From Cichorium intybus (taxonomy: Eukaryota; Streptophyta; Magnoliopsida; Asterales; Asteraceae), in assembly GCA_023525715.1 (NCBI GenBank), contig CM042017.1, positions 78,236,169 through 78,300,168 on the forward strand: a stretch of 64,000 nucleotides of DNA, read 5' to 3'. Below, piece after piece: positions 51,949 through 64,000 of the stretch. The notes under the pieces were generated by a model that saw only the letters and a list, made by a program, of their open reading frames with translations, made no database searches and was not told where the DNA came from. A program made the position numbers and the translations under genes. Numbering within the stretch: the stretch's first letter is position 1; every line of letters begins with the position of its first letter.

Positions 51949-52075
51949 AATAGTGTCGCTATCCCCACAACGTGCAAAGCCACTAACTCAACATGCATAG
52001 TGTCGCTATCAGCTCACCATAGCGTCGCTATATTTGCCACCATAGTGTCGATAAGCCCCCTACATAGCGTTGCTA
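51949..52075 (+). repeat. Five spaced copies of a near-palindromic 13-mer
   Basis: Consensus ATAGYGTCGCTAT at 51950-51962, 51997-52009, 52019-52031, 52042-52053 (ATAGTGTCGATA) and 52064-52075 (ATAGCGTTGCTA). The last four start 22-23 bp apart, while the intervening sequences differ from one another. The core reads nearly the same on both strands. Confidence 0.8.
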
Positions 52076-54069
52076 ACCATCTTTCCAACTTTTCTCAAAA
52101 CTTAGTTCTTTTTAAATCCAAGCTTCGTCATTCCGGGAACATGGTCTTACATAATATCAATGACATATGGACTTCATCATTAAATCAAATGTCAATCAAT
52201 ACTAATATCAATATTTTCAAATTAAAGTGATTCATTTGATCTGTCATGGACATGCCTTCCTCTATCTTCGTGCTAACCAACTATTGATCAAGAATACCTT
52301 GTTTGTCATCAAGGGTTTTTACATACATGTTAGAAAGCACCTTGATCAACCTAAAACTTGTCTTCTCATTGTCAATATTATACAAAACAATCTTTACTAA
52401 TGATAACCTAGCCATGCCAAGAACATGCTGCGGATCTAACCGATTCCTATCCTCCTACTTCATCGCTTATGGTTTCTTTCATTCAACGGTTGGCATAACT
52501 TCTTCTATTAGCGATAATCTTCGGTCTGCATATTTCAAAAGCCAAAATCACGGACTTCAAATTTATTGATCTCAACCCTCCCATTTTCAAGCATAACTCC
52601 CATACGAGTTGTGTGGGTTATGAACAACTCGATATTACAAACATGATAATAAGATGTGAAGATTAATTAAGAACATAAGGATTTCAAGTGGTCCATTTGA
52701 TCAAGGTAATCAATCTATTTCCACATGTGAACAAGAGAGATCTTTTTTATAATCTTGAATAGCACGCTAAACTATGTTTTCAACCTTCAATATTACAATG
52801 AACTGGCATGAGCCTATGACATAACTAACATAAGCTTGCTCATGGTTGTACGTATCAAATTTAAACCACCCAAAGTTACCATGTCAATCCTCAACATGAA
52901 GTTTGGGGCTGCTCTTGATCACCAAATGCTGAAGCATGAATTACACTGAAGGCGATGCTCAAATGTTGAGCCATGCAACTGCACTTGGAGCTTTGTTGTC
53001 GGACTTCAAACTTCCTTTTTGTAACTTCATTTCTTGACTTCGTTTGAAGATTTGGCTTGTTGGTTGTTCCCTCGGAGCCACTGCTTGCCTTCATCCGTTG
53101 TCTCGCTTCTCATTAACCCGGCAGCTACACTTTAGACTACTCGTCCATAGTTGTGACTTTTTGGATGCTTCTAAAGCTACAAGATCAGACTCTACACTTA
53201 ACACGAACATTATGGACCTTGGATTATATAATGTGTATTTTTTTCTCATTTATACCAAATACTTTTCAAAAACTCTCTATTCATGTTTAAAATAACCATT
53301 GCAAAATGCCTAACATCGCTAAGTTTTCGATTAAGTGTCACATTTAAGCCCTTATATCCATTTACTATGTCTTTTCAAAATTTTGCTAGATTTTAGTAAA
53401 AAATAAAGCATTTTCTGAAAATCCAGGAATTGTGCATTAGATTTTGTATTTGAAATTTTTTTTAGACTGAAATATATATATTTTTTAGTTCGGAATCTAC
53501 CTATTCAGTCCCAAATGTCTTTTTTCACATCCAAAATCTACTTTTTCAGTCCGAAATTTACTTTTTATAAAAAAAAAAAAATCTTTGTTTTGACGTAAAA
53601 TTAGTTTGAAATGTCTGTAATAACACGTTAGGACAAAGAAGGACAAAGAGGTCCTCTTTCCAAAGCCTAAAAAAACTTGGGTCATTTTGATTAATTCTCT
53701 CATTTCTAATGGTTATTCTTGCCAACAATTTATTAATGGTGACAAAAAGCTAATAAATTTATAAAAACTATAAACTCAATCCCCAAACACCCCCTATTAA
53801 GAGAAAATATTGAATTATTCTAATTTTTGCTACAACTTTCAATTTATAGTTCTAATTTCTCAAACCATCACACTAAACCACTTTAATGAGGGAACTACTA
53901 GACAATTTTACCTTAACGGAATAAATAAGTCCATATATGAGGTATTACATTAAAACCTTGCATTTGAGTATTCGCATGAAAAAAACATGCAACTAGATGT
54001 AACACCAACTAAAGTTTATGGAGAGATATTTAAGCTTTAGAGCCAACATCATATACACATTTGGACGTT
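52076..54069. other. Intergenic DNA, nothing identified
   Basis: Less AT-rich than its surroundings in 52250-53200, but I recognise no protein in any frame. It may contain worn coding sequence. Confidence 0.4.
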
Positions 54070-54075
54070 TTTATT
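54070..54075 (-). terminator. Polyadenylation signal of the glyoxalase-like gene
   Basis: AATAAA on the minus strand, about 85 bases after the stop codon at 54160-54162. Confidence 0.55.
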
Positions 54076-54159
54076 ACATCGACTAAAGTACATAGTGTTT
54101 CTAGTGTTTACATTGTGCTTTCACCAGATAGGACAATGCCAAGTTACTATTCTAAGACT

Positions 54160-57100
54160 TCACTGACTAGCGACCTCCAATCCATTACCTGCACATGGGA
54201 CACCGACAAATGATTTCCAACAAATATCGTCCGAAAATAAAAACATCGATAAAAATGGACAAACCGACTTTATTTAACGGGAACAAGACTCTAGGCCATG
54301 CTTCTTTTTTTTCTTGATGTCCAGATAAGATGTTGTAGAATAAATAAAAATTATAGCACGTTTGCGAAAATAGTAATAAATAAATGTTATAAAATTTATA
54401 AAAACTTATGACGCCCGAGTCCAAAGAGAAAAATCTCCTTAAAAGTAAGGAAGCTAGGCCTTCCCAATTGAGAGTATTATGGCGATCTCACTAGGGCTGT
54501 AAACGAATCGAACGTTCAGCAAACCGTTCGTGAACTGTTTGGCGAGAAGTTCGTTTATGTTCGTTTTTTGAATAAATGAACGAACATGAGCAACGGTCTC
54601 ATTCGTTCAATTATGTTCGTGAACGTTTGTTTATGTTGTTCGTTTATTTTTGTTCATTTAAATTCCTTTTATGTTCATATATGGTCAATTATGTTTGATC
54701 ACATTACAATATTATATGTTTGGTTATGTTCATATATGTTCAATTCAGTTTCTTTATATATGATCGTTTAGCATGTTCACAAACATAAACACAAGAAAAT
54801 GAACAATATAATTTGTTAAATGAACGAACATGAACAAAAAAACTCGTTCGTTTATCCGTTCGTGTTGGTTCTTTTGTTTGGCTAACTTAAACGAACAAAC
54901 ATGAACAAGCCCTCGTCTGTGCTCGTTTACAGCCCTAGATCTCACGGCTACCATCGCAATATGGTGGGTGACTATTCCACATGGTGTATGGATAAAATAT
55001 CAATTTAATATAATATTTAATATTAAGTAATTGATAAAGTGTGAATAATATATAATTATATATATATTATATTTTGAAGTTAATTTATTTGTTTTGTATT
55101 TTATAAGTGTTGAATCAATTAAACCAAATTTAAAATTTTTAAAACAATTAAAAGAGTCATAGATAAATAATTGTATAATCTTGTTTTAAGTTTAGTCAAT
55201 GTTTATAGTATATGACAAAATCAGGAATTAATACAATAAGATTAATAAGATACTTTATTACTACAATATTAAACAAGTGTTTTTTGATATGATATTTTTT
55301 AGTCAATAGTTGGAACGGAAAATAAATTTGGTATTAAACATATATAATCTTGTTATCCTATATGGTTGGAGTTGCCCAAAATGTATGGACGATCTTTAAA
55401 TTTCTTCCGGAACAGTGAATGTGAAGTTCTTGCCACATGCAATGGACCTTTTGAGGTGGGCTCCATATTTGGGTTTTATTCCCATTTCTTATTCGATATT
55501 TGTGTTTTTTTTTTTTTTTATATTTATCACTAAAACTTATTTTTATGTTTGATTTAACCATGAACCTTTTAAATGTATTCACTTGTGTTTTTTATCCACA
55601 AATATGACAATTATGTTATTGGTCATATGTGTACAACAAAATAAGTTTAATGTCATATATATATAAAAAATCATAACCGACCAAATGTAAACAATTTTTT
55701 AAAAAATTTAAAGTAAATCAAGCACAAAAAATAAATTCAGTAATCAAATATAGATAATTTTAAAAGTTTGTTACATTATCATGTCATTATCCCTTTATTA
55801 TATTACATCATTATATGTTGATTTTAAACCCAAGTCAAACTTAATACAGAGTAGATAATATTTGTTGTCTAAAATATAGTTGAGTTTTGAAAATTCAAAC
55901 CCAAAAGTTTTCTTTTTCAATTTTGTCCTTACTTAAGTTTATTGTAATAACTTTTATCTATGTACCAAGTAAAAATATGGTCATTTTATTTAGAATTGAG
56001 ACAAAATATTTAAATTTTATTGTAATAACTTTTATCTATGTACCAAGTAAAAATATGGGCATTTTATTTGGAATTGAGACAAAAAAAAAAATCTTTAACA
56101 AACCTCAAATACGAACCAAATTTAATAAAATAAGTAATAGTTAGAGACTAAACTATAATTTATTTTTTTAATATATTAACTGATTTCAATTAGAATACAT
56201 AATGCAATATAATAAAGAAAGTACAACATTGAAAAGCTCTTGTATTTATGATATATGAACTCAATTTATTAAAAATACATATAAAACAAAAAAATAACCT
56301 TGTCAATACCTTCAAAATAAGACCTATATTGAATCTTACTAATATTTTCATTGAAAAACTCGTAAAAAAGTTAATATACTAGTCAAAATATATATCCTTG
56401 ATTTTTTATGGAAAAGTAAAATCAGTCTCGCATACTCAATGAAGATGCATCATTTCATTTAAATGGAAAAATTAATAATTTTCTATTATAAATACTAATC
56501 TTTTCGATTAATAATAATGCATTGCATTAATTTTCTGATTTAGCATCCAAGTGATGGATTAATAAATATAAAGTACGTGGACCCAGTGAACATTGATAAA
56601 CCTTTGAGGTTTAAGTAAATATATGTTATTAAATCGGATATATTTATATGTTGTAAACCATTGAAAGATGTAAGTAAGGATATAAATATAAATTGGATAT
56701 GTTTATAAGTTATTGACTTGGTATGATATGAACCTGCAACATTGCAGATGCATTAAAACCATCTAGAATGCTTAATCTCCTTAATCATGTTTATTTTATT
56801 CCATCAATAAATAAATTATTTTGAAAATTCTTCTTCAATAAATAAGCTTTCTGAAAAGCTTTTTTCTAGCAGTTAAACATTTAACATTATACGTTTAAAA
56901 TGTTTTACAAAAACATCTTTTTTTGTTTTTAAGCACACTATCTAATATGTGTATCATTTCTTATCAAGTATGTAGTTATAAAAAGTATAATAGTCGCTAT
57001 ATTAGTGCAATATTTGACGGGTGTGTTATTTTGATCGATCTTCAAATTTGAATTTTATAAATAATTTTCTATACAAGTATTGATTTGTATTTTGTATATT

Positions 57101-59522
57101 TAATATATTAAACTAATTAAACAAAAAATAATGAAGATATAAATATGCAAAACAATTAAAGGATAAAATAAATAAATTTATTAAGAGGACGGGATTATAT
57201 GAAATATTTTATTCGATAAATAAGTAGATGAAGAATATTGAGTGGTTAGTGAATAGTAAAAAACTAATTTATCCATTCCATACTATTGAGTGGTTTAAAG
57301 AATATAATAAATCATAAAAGAGATAATTAACATTTTATAGATTTCCCTTCGTTTATTTTTCAATTCATTTTCCAAAGTGTATCACTATTTTCTCAAATCT
57401 TTTTAAACAGCATTTATCCAAACACAAAAAAAAAAAAAAAAAAAAAAGAAACATGGCCTAACAATGGGATTCACATAAACATGCCCCGAAACAAGCCCGT
57501 TTGTGACTTTCGTGGACGTAAAATGCATAATAAACAAATATTTCGGTAAAACTCACCATCAGGATCAAAAAAGAAGACTTGCTTGGTTTTCCCATTCGGT
57601 TGAGTCCTCTCATGTGTCTCAATACCTTTCTCCTGGATTTCATTGTCACAAATATGAAGTTTGGTACCGATTTCTCAGTCACTTAAAGGGCTGTTTGATA
57701 ATTGTTGATTCAGTGTCTGTGTCTGACCCGTCAGACTTATCCTAAAGCTGACCGGATAAGAGGTAAATTTACGGATTTAGGACCGAGTCAGAGGTAAATT
57801 TTGGGGTTATCCAACGGTCTCACTCGGACCAAGTCAGGCGTAACCTCGTAACCTCTTACTGAACCAGTAAGAGGCAAATCAAACAGCCCCTTAATTGCAA
57901 TAAGCACAAAAATGCCAAAAAGCAACTTTTTACTTAATGGTGACATGACTTAATCTGGTAAACTATATATAGCAGTTATTGTTACTCGATATAGAAAGTC
58001 ATGGAAATGAAGCTTTTTCCCTATTAAATCTTTAAACTTCTAATATAATGGCCCACGTTTTCCTCCGATTTCCCCAAGTATGCTGTTATTTGACGAAATT
58101 TTTATAAATATAATTTATTAAATAAATACAAAATACTTTATCTAAAATCTGGTTGTTAGTCGATTTCCCCAAGTATGCTATTAAATATTGTATTATTTGA
58201 AATAACAAAAACTGGAAAATGAAAACAGATAGAAAATACACATCCAAACACATATTCTAATTTTCTAAAATTAAAAATAAAAACTGAATCGGTTCTAACT
58301 AAACATGTTTTCTAAATTTTTATTGTAAATGAAAAATCATTTCATTCTTCTGAAAACGAAAAAACAGTTTTCTGTAACTAAACAAAGCCTAAATTATTTA
58401 TACTTGGTTGCGTTCAAAAAATTTTAAAGAAAGAAAACATATAATTTTGTCACACAAAAGAATATTTTTAAATCTCCAGTAACAGTATCTACACTTAATC
58501 GAGTTCAAACGATTTAAAATGATGAACACAACATTTATGTGAACCAAGAAACTGCTAAACTTGCATGCTATATATCTAGCGACTCTTGATATAAAATGAA
58601 GATAAAATAACACATATGTTCATTTTTACATAATGCATAAATAACTATACCCATGTGTATACCTTTAAATTAACTAATGATGCCCAAGTCCTAATTTTTT
58701 GTATAAATTTGCCTTAATTTATTATTTTCTTCTATTTCTGGCCGTCATTTTCTCAAATATTTACAATTTATGAAGCAATGCAGATATCTTAGAAATTTAC
58801 CAATGCAACTTTTAACAATTCATGCAACAAAGTGGATTCTTGTTTCTAGTTAGGTACCAATTATGCAGCAAAACTGATGATCCATCATGCCTAAATTGGT
58901 AAAATTTTTCTAACGAATTGAAATTTGGGTTGGTGATAAATCTAGTAATCTACTCTGTTGCTTATTAAACCCTAGAAATATATAGTACCGGCATTCAATT
59001 GAAGTGAAATAAACTTGCGTCTTGCTGATAATTGAATCAGAATCACTTAAAACAGTGTTTCAGTTGTATTTGATTCATTTGCTCTAAAATCGAGTTGACA
59101 GTGCTTGAATTTTAATATTCTGTTCTGATGAGAGAGAAGATACCTTGAGGGTTTTGACGAAGGAGTCAAAATTAGAAACAGTGAAACACAAATGATGGCC
59201 TCTGTAAAGGTTCTTAGTATCTGCAACAGCATCGTTAGCACTCCATGGACCTTCTGGAAGCTTCGTGTTTGGGTCCCTTTCGATCAGGTGGAGACAGAAA
59301 GATGGCGGTTGCCTTAGCCATATCACCTTGAATTCGAATTTAGGGCTTTCAATTCGTTCAAATCCGAATATCTGCGAGAAATGAAAACAGAGTTACAGTA
59401 AATGGATTCGAAAATTGGAGCTTATAGACGTTGATTATTACCTCTTGGTAGAAGTTAGCAAGTCGATCGATATCTGAGGATTCTCTGGAGACATGGTTGA
59501 ATGAAGCTCCTACTGCCGCCAT
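54160..59522 (-). CDS. Glyoxalase I-like / vicinal oxygen chelate (VOC) family protein, four exons
   Basis: Exons on the minus strand: 59522-59442, 59371-59144, 57632-57557 and 54188-54160, with introns of 70, 1511 and 3368 bp, all GT-AG. The spliced protein is 137 residues. It starts MAAVGASFNHVSRESSDIDR, continues with FYQE|IFGFERIESPKFEFK and GHHLCFTVSNFDSFVKTLK, then GIETHERTQPNGKTKQVFFF, and ends NGLEVASQ. This is the one-domain VOC layout; H10, H86/H87 and E133 sit where metal ligands are usual. VOC proteins include lactoylglutathione lyase, but small plant members often have unknown substrates, so the reaction is not assigned. Exon 4 is only 29 nt and completes the Gly codon split by intron 3. 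Introns 2 and 3 carry transposon copies (57687-57891 and 54492-54937). No stop or bad splice site was seen, so it looks functional. Confidence 0.88.
54492..54937. mobile_element. hAT-type MITE in intron 3
   Basis: 446 bp with terminal inverted repeats TAGGGCTGTAAACGA and TCGTTTACAGCCCTA, and a perfect 8-bp target duplication GATCTCAC (54484-54491 and 54938-54945). The interior has many GTTCGTT/AACGAAC motifs, many of them in mutually inverted positions. An 8-bp duplication is the hAT hallmark. No transposase. Confidence 0.93.
55938..56093. repeat. Two-copy 78-bp tandem repeat in intron 3
   Basis: TTTATTGTAATAACTTTTAT... is repeated at 56016 with few changes. Confidence 0.85.
57687..57891. 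mobile_element. PIF/Harbinger-type (Tourist-like) MITE in intron 2
   Basis: 205 bp with ends AGGGCTGTTTGAT and ATCAAACAGCCCCT and a 3-bp target duplication TAA (57684-57686 and 57892-57894). It lies about 50 bp upstream, in gene sense, of the intron 2 acceptor. Confidence 0.9.
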
Positions 59523-60161
<639 letters not shown>

Positions 60162-60453
60162 CATGTGCATATATACATGTTCGCAAGTGTTTTTTAATAG
60201 AATGCATATATGCATAATCAAAATTTTGAGTTGTCCGTTTTTTTAGTAGAATGCATAAATGCATATTTAACTTTTTACATTACAATTTCCAGGGATGCAT
60301 ACATGCACATTTAATAACATTTCGTAAAAAACACACAAAAAATATTCGTATTTCATAATATTCGGATACCATACTACCAATTTATTAGAAACAATAATAT
60401 ACAACTGTTTTGAACGTTACAAACAAAAAATATACAAAATACAACGATAATTC

Positions 60454-61230
60454 TGTTGGATTAGGTGTCTAAGCCATGACTAATAATTAGTATTTATCTA
60501 ATTAATAGTAGCATAGTCCATTTGGGTTGCCCTCATAGTTGGAGGATTGGCAGAAAGTCCGGTAGAGAGAAAGATTGATTTATTATGTGATTAATAAATC
60601 AATAGAAATTAAATAAATAGTTTATTAATATATTTAAGTGATAATATATTAATTAGAAACTATAATAATTAATTAGAAATTTTTCTGGAATTAATTAGAA
60701 TTAATTTGGCAGTTAAATTGATTAATTAAGGTGTAGGGACTAAAACTGTAATTATTCAATAGTTGAGTAAGTGACAGTTGAGTGAGTAAGTGTGGTGAAC
60801 GAAATTATATATGGAAACATATATATTTTCGATTTTGATAATGAGGATAAAAGGGTTTGAATTATTAAGATAAAGGCTTATCTTAATTTGAATTCAAAAA
60901 GGTTTATCTTTAAGGTTTATCTGATCACCATTTGGATCCTATAAATAGGGAGGCTCACCCTAACCCTAGAGCCACGATTTTTAAGCTCTCTAAGAAGGTA
61001 TTTTCGGCCAACAACTCCAAGCTAGGGTGTGACTACATTTGAGGCAAGAGGTTTCTGTTGCTTTGCTTCCAAGATTCACTAAAGGTTGGTTTTTCTTGAT
61101 CTTTCTTTTAGTTTAATTCTTTTTGGGCCTTTTAGGAATTGTTATATGTTTAACTAGAAGAAAAACTTAGATCTATATAGGTTGCATGTGAACTTAGGAA
61201 TCTTAGTTCATAGTTGCAGAAAACCTTTCA
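60454..61230 (+). repeat. 5' LTR of the second Copia-type element
   Basis: 777 bp, TGTTGGATTAGG...AAACCTTTCA, with TATAAATA at 60940-60947. The first about 200 bp match the segment missing from the LTR at 20131. Confidence 0.9.
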
Positions 61231-61231
61231 G

Positions 61232-61243
61232 TGGTATCAGAGC
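61232..61243 (+). other. Primer-binding site (initiator-Met tRNA)
   Basis: TGGTATCAGAGC, one base after the LTR end. Confidence 0.95.
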
Positions 61244-62608
61244 TATTTGGTTGTTTTCTTGTTAAATTGCTATAACTGCTTTCCTGAAAATTAGGGTTTA
61301 ATTTTTTATAAACCCTAATGTGGCCAATTTCGAAATTTAGGGTTTGTTTTAGAAACCCTAGCCCCTCCCCTATGATTTGGCGATTTTTTGTGGATTAGGT
61401 TAGAAGGTATTCTATTTTTGGTAACTTTAAATTGTTTAAAAGATAAACCTTAAAACCCTTTATCCTAAAAATCGAAATTTAAGGGATTAGGATAGGTTTT
61501 AATTAATTTGATTAATTTGATAAAAACCTATCTACTTTTGAATTAATTTAATTAATTGGTAATTAAAAGATAATTCAAGGATTTAATTTAATTTAAAATT
61601 TAATTGCTTTAAATTGGCGAAAATTAAATAGATAAATCCTAAAATATTTTAAAATGTTTAAAATATCAAATTTAATTAATTTAATTAATTGGTTAATTAA
61701 AAGATAATTAAAATCGATTTTAAGGTTTAATTTAATTTGAAATTTAATAGTTTAAATTGGCAATAAATTAAAAGATAAACCAGAAACAATTTTTTTAAAT
61801 GGTTTAAAAAATTACATCTTATATATATTATAATTAGGGAGTTATTATTATATGTATAAGATTAAAAATGGTTAGTCAAATCAATAGTAGGCCTCATTCA
61901 CGAAGCTGATCTATAAAGTGGGTATAAGGAGACTGCCTATAAAATGGCGGTCTAATGGGTGAACACTCTCGCCCACCGCTCGCCTGATCAGTGGAGGGTC
62001 GTTAGCCGAACGGGTTTGATAGGACCGCCTAATCTCATTAAAAGTATAATGATATTATTCAAAGTACTAGAACCTTTTAAATAAAACCCCAAATCTAGCT
62101 ACTTTAGGAAAAATGTGAATTGGTGCTAATCCATGAAATTGCACATTGCACTTTATGAAACATTGGTGGAGCGTGTGTGGTTTACCGGCACGCCAATAGG
62201 GGTTCATAAAGAGTTGCAATGGGTTTCCCGAGTATTATCATTGTTGATGGAGCGTGTGTGGTTTACCGGCACATCAATTAGAGATGATAATCAACCCGAG
62301 AGTACCAAGCTAATTTGCATGGTTATTCACATCCAGTTTGTGATCCTCGGCATCCCAGTCACAAACAGTGGAGCACATCCGAGATTAAACATGCCATTGA
62401 AAAGTTTAATGAATCTCAACAGATCTAGGAATTTCATAAGATGAAATTGATAAGTGTTTATCTACCTTAATGACCATTATGTTGTGATTACGGCATCCCT
62501 CTTCACACCATAGTTGGGGTATTTTGGATCCTAGCCTTATTAAATAACATATTGGGTAATTATTTAAAAAGGACAAATTAAGCTAATAAATTCTATTTTC
62601 TTTTATAG
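61244..62608 (+). other. Leader with the duplicated GGAGCGTGTGTGG motif
   Basis: 1.37 kb, AT-rich in its first half. The motif GGAGCGTGTGTGGTTTACCG occurs at 62168 and 62249, matching the pair in the other Copia leader, and CACCGCTCGCCTGATCAGTG lies near 61975. A small open frame at 62133-62444 overlaps these motifs but does not look like a gene. Confidence 0.7.
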
Positions 62609-63313
62609 ATGTCAAGTGTCAATTCTCCTCCTTCTCCTCCTTCACCCATTTCTGAAAGCATCAGAATGCACCTGCTTAATATGGAAAGGCTGACTGGCCT
62701 CAACTGTAAAGAATGGCTTCGCAATTGGAGACTGGGTCTTGGCATTGCTGGCAAGCTACATCTCACCGAGTATCCGATCCCAGTTCCACCGGAACAAGTC
62801 ATCATAAAAGGTCCTTATGATGAATCCGAAGAGATTCGTGACCTCATGCTATCAACCATTGACCCCGAGTTCCGCAAGGATTTTGAATCCTTGGGGCCAT
62901 ATGAGTTAATGCAACTGGTGGAGGAAAGGTTCCAAAAACCAGTTGAAGAGGAACGAGCTAGAATCCTCGGAAGACTTGCAGAGTGCAAGCTAAAGGGAGG
63001 AAGTAGCATCAATTCACATGTTCTTCAGATTGAAGGGTACATAGGCGAGTTATATAAACTTGGTCATCCCATGAGTCAGGAGGAGAGTGTTAACATCCTG
63101 CTCGCTTCGCTGACAAATGAGTACGATCTGTTCATTCAGACGTATAGAAAGGAAAACCAGAAAAAGACCCTCATGGAAATGCGTCCACTGTTGACTTTAT
63201 ACGAGTCACTCTTGGACAGGCATAGCTCCAATGGCTCAGCTACTTCTGGATTAAGTCCAGTAAAGAGACGTAACAAGAAACGGTCAAGATCGACTGGACA
63301 TGTCTCAAACTAG
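62609..63313 (+). CDS. gag: Copia-type Gag, intact (234 aa)
   Basis: The ORF begins MSSVNSPPSPPSP and contains a Gag core (LNCKEWLRNWRLGLG, then ELMQLVEERFQKP and a LLASLTNEYDLFIQTYRKE segment), the layout of Copia UBN2/Retrotran_gag proteins. The C-terminus is basic (PVKRRNKKRSRS) and stops before any zinc knuckle. The capsid-type protein would package element RNA. A zinc-knuckle-free end is unusual for an autonomous Copia Gag. After the stop, AAAGCTCAG|GTATAT near 63380 and GTATGCAG|GG near 63460 could serve as a splice pair, which is speculative. Confidence 0.85.
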   Translation: MSSVNSPPSPPSPISESIRMHLLNMERLTGLNCKEWLRNWRLGLGIAGKLHLTEYPIPVPPEQVIIKGPYDESEEIRDLMLSTIDPEFRKDFESLGPYELMQLVEERFQKPVEEERARILGRLAECKLKGGSSINSHVLQIEGYIGELYKLGHPMSQEESVNILLASLTNEYDLFIQTYRKENQKKTLMEMRPLLTLYESLLDRHSSNGSATSGLSPVKRRNKKRSRSTGHVSN

Positions 63314-63790
63314 GAATCCGCTAAATCGGATACAGTCACGGAAAGATTGGAAGACGCTCCAACTCTTTTGAAAGCTCAGGTATATCTAAAAACCTCAAAA
63401 CTCCTGTTCCAAGATTTCTTCATACATAATGTGACAGTCGCATTTTGGTTTGTATGCAGGGAATCAAGAAGGCACGGGACTCTGGTGCATAGGAGCACAT
63501 ATGGATTAGATCTCCAGCTCGTGCAGTTTTGAAGTTTAGATAGATATTAAATATTGTTATTAGTCTTTAGATACATCTTTTGACATTGTCTATTACATTG
63601 TTCAAGGATTTTATTTTTTAATAAAATTGTCATATTTTCTTTTAACACCTGTTGTCTAAAATTATCCTTGAAATGTTATATGAGTGTGTTTAATGTATGA
63701 TTAGTAATAACTTGAATGTTGATGCATCCAAAGTGTTTGGATTCAAGAATTGTGTCATTTATGATTGTTAATACAAATGTTATAAGAATC
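63314..63790 (+). other. Non-coding sequence after gag
   Basis: No pol-like sequence in any frame. AT-rich from about 63540. Confidence 0.55.
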
Positions 63791-64000
63791 AATTCAACCA
63801 TAGGTCCAGTTGGACAGGACCTTGGAATCATTTGACTTAGAGTCACTTGATGAATTAATTTCTTAATGTGTCAAGAAATGAATCAACCAAAGGTCCAGTT
63901 GGACAGGACTTTGGAATCATCTGACTTGGAGTCAGATGATGATTAAGTTCTTTATAAAGCACATGTGGCAAGAAATGAATCACCCAAAGATCCAGAGGAT
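63791..64000 (+). repeat. Tandem repeat of about 89-97 bp, cut by the window end
   Basis: Units containing AGGTCCAGTTGGACAGGAC at 63802 and 63891 and a third beginning near 63972. Each carries the short inverted repeat GGTCCAGTTGGACAGGACC-like. Confidence 0.8.

Larger units (their letters stand above)
60454..64000 (+). mobile_element. Copia-type element, 5' part (runs off the window)
   Basis: LTR (60454-61230), initiator-Met primer-binding site, long leader and an intact gag. LTR start, LTR end and leader motifs match the element at 20131-39385, so they belong to related families. No zinc knuckle, protease or pol is seen in the 690 bp after gag, where related elements would already have coded for them. 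It may be a gag-only derivative, or pol may begin beyond the window. Confidence 0.85.

Noticed and set aside
51949..52075. CRISPR-like array
   Set aside because: The repeats are only 13 bp and degenerate, and the setting is a plant genome; kept as a spaced palindrome array instead.
55358..55582. 74-aa minus-strand ORF inside intron 3 as an extra exon of the glyoxalase-like gene
   Set aside because: The protein is already complete when exons 3 and 4 are joined, and this ORF does not resemble VOC proteins.

Overview
This window looks like repeat-rich nuclear DNA of a eudicot plant. The evidence is plant LTR retrotransposons primed by initiator-Met tRNA, spliced genes with GT-AG introns, plant-type telomere repeats (TTTAGGG), very long (TA)n tracts, and plant protein families (DUF538, F-box, SKP1-like). 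The sequence character and element families would fit an Asteraceae genome, but I cannot prove that from the window. No bacterial operons, tRNA, rRNA or CRISPR array were seen.

Layout. 1-17.5 kb: a 2.05-kb sequence is duplicated in tandem. Its second copy is split by an 11.6-kb Ty3/Gypsy Tekay-like chromovirus (4146-15721, target duplication CTTAT). The pol region of that element is broken by a 931-bp DNA transposon. 17.6-19.7 kb: a possible first exon of a replication protein A 32-kDa gene (minus strand) with an E2F-type site upstream, then a frameshifted F-box pseudogene. 20.1-39.4 kb: a decayed Ty1/Copia element with a truncated 5' LTR. Its gag is split by a young, coding-intact 11.8-kb Tekay-like Gypsy element on the minus strand (22719-34483, target duplication CCGGG). 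The young element carries an extra ORF of unknown function upstream of gag. 39.4-40.9 kb: remains of another Copia element.

41.4-41.9 kb: an intact single-exon DUF538 gene. 43.6-46.6 kb: a striking cluster in which four inverted-repeat elements lie one after another, each bounded by long (TA)n tracts, followed by a palindromic compound microsatellite and a Helitron-like element. 48.8 kb: a SKP1-like exon fragment. 51-51.8 kb: an internally deleted MULE transposase. 54.2-59.5 kb: a complete four-exon gene for a vicinal-oxygen-chelate (glyoxalase I-like) protein on the minus strand, assembled here by hand. Two of its introns hold transposon copies (hAT and PIF/Harbinger type). 60.5-64 kb: the start of a Copia-type element that shares LTR and leader motifs with the 20-39 kb one; it has an intact gag and no visible pol up to the window edge.

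Only two ordinary host genes appear intact: DUF538 and the glyoxalase-like gene. Nearly everything else is mobile DNA at different stages of decay. The insertion order can be read directly: the duplication came first, then the 4-15 kb Gypsy, then its DNA-transposon passenger; separately, the Copia came first, then the young Gypsy inside it.
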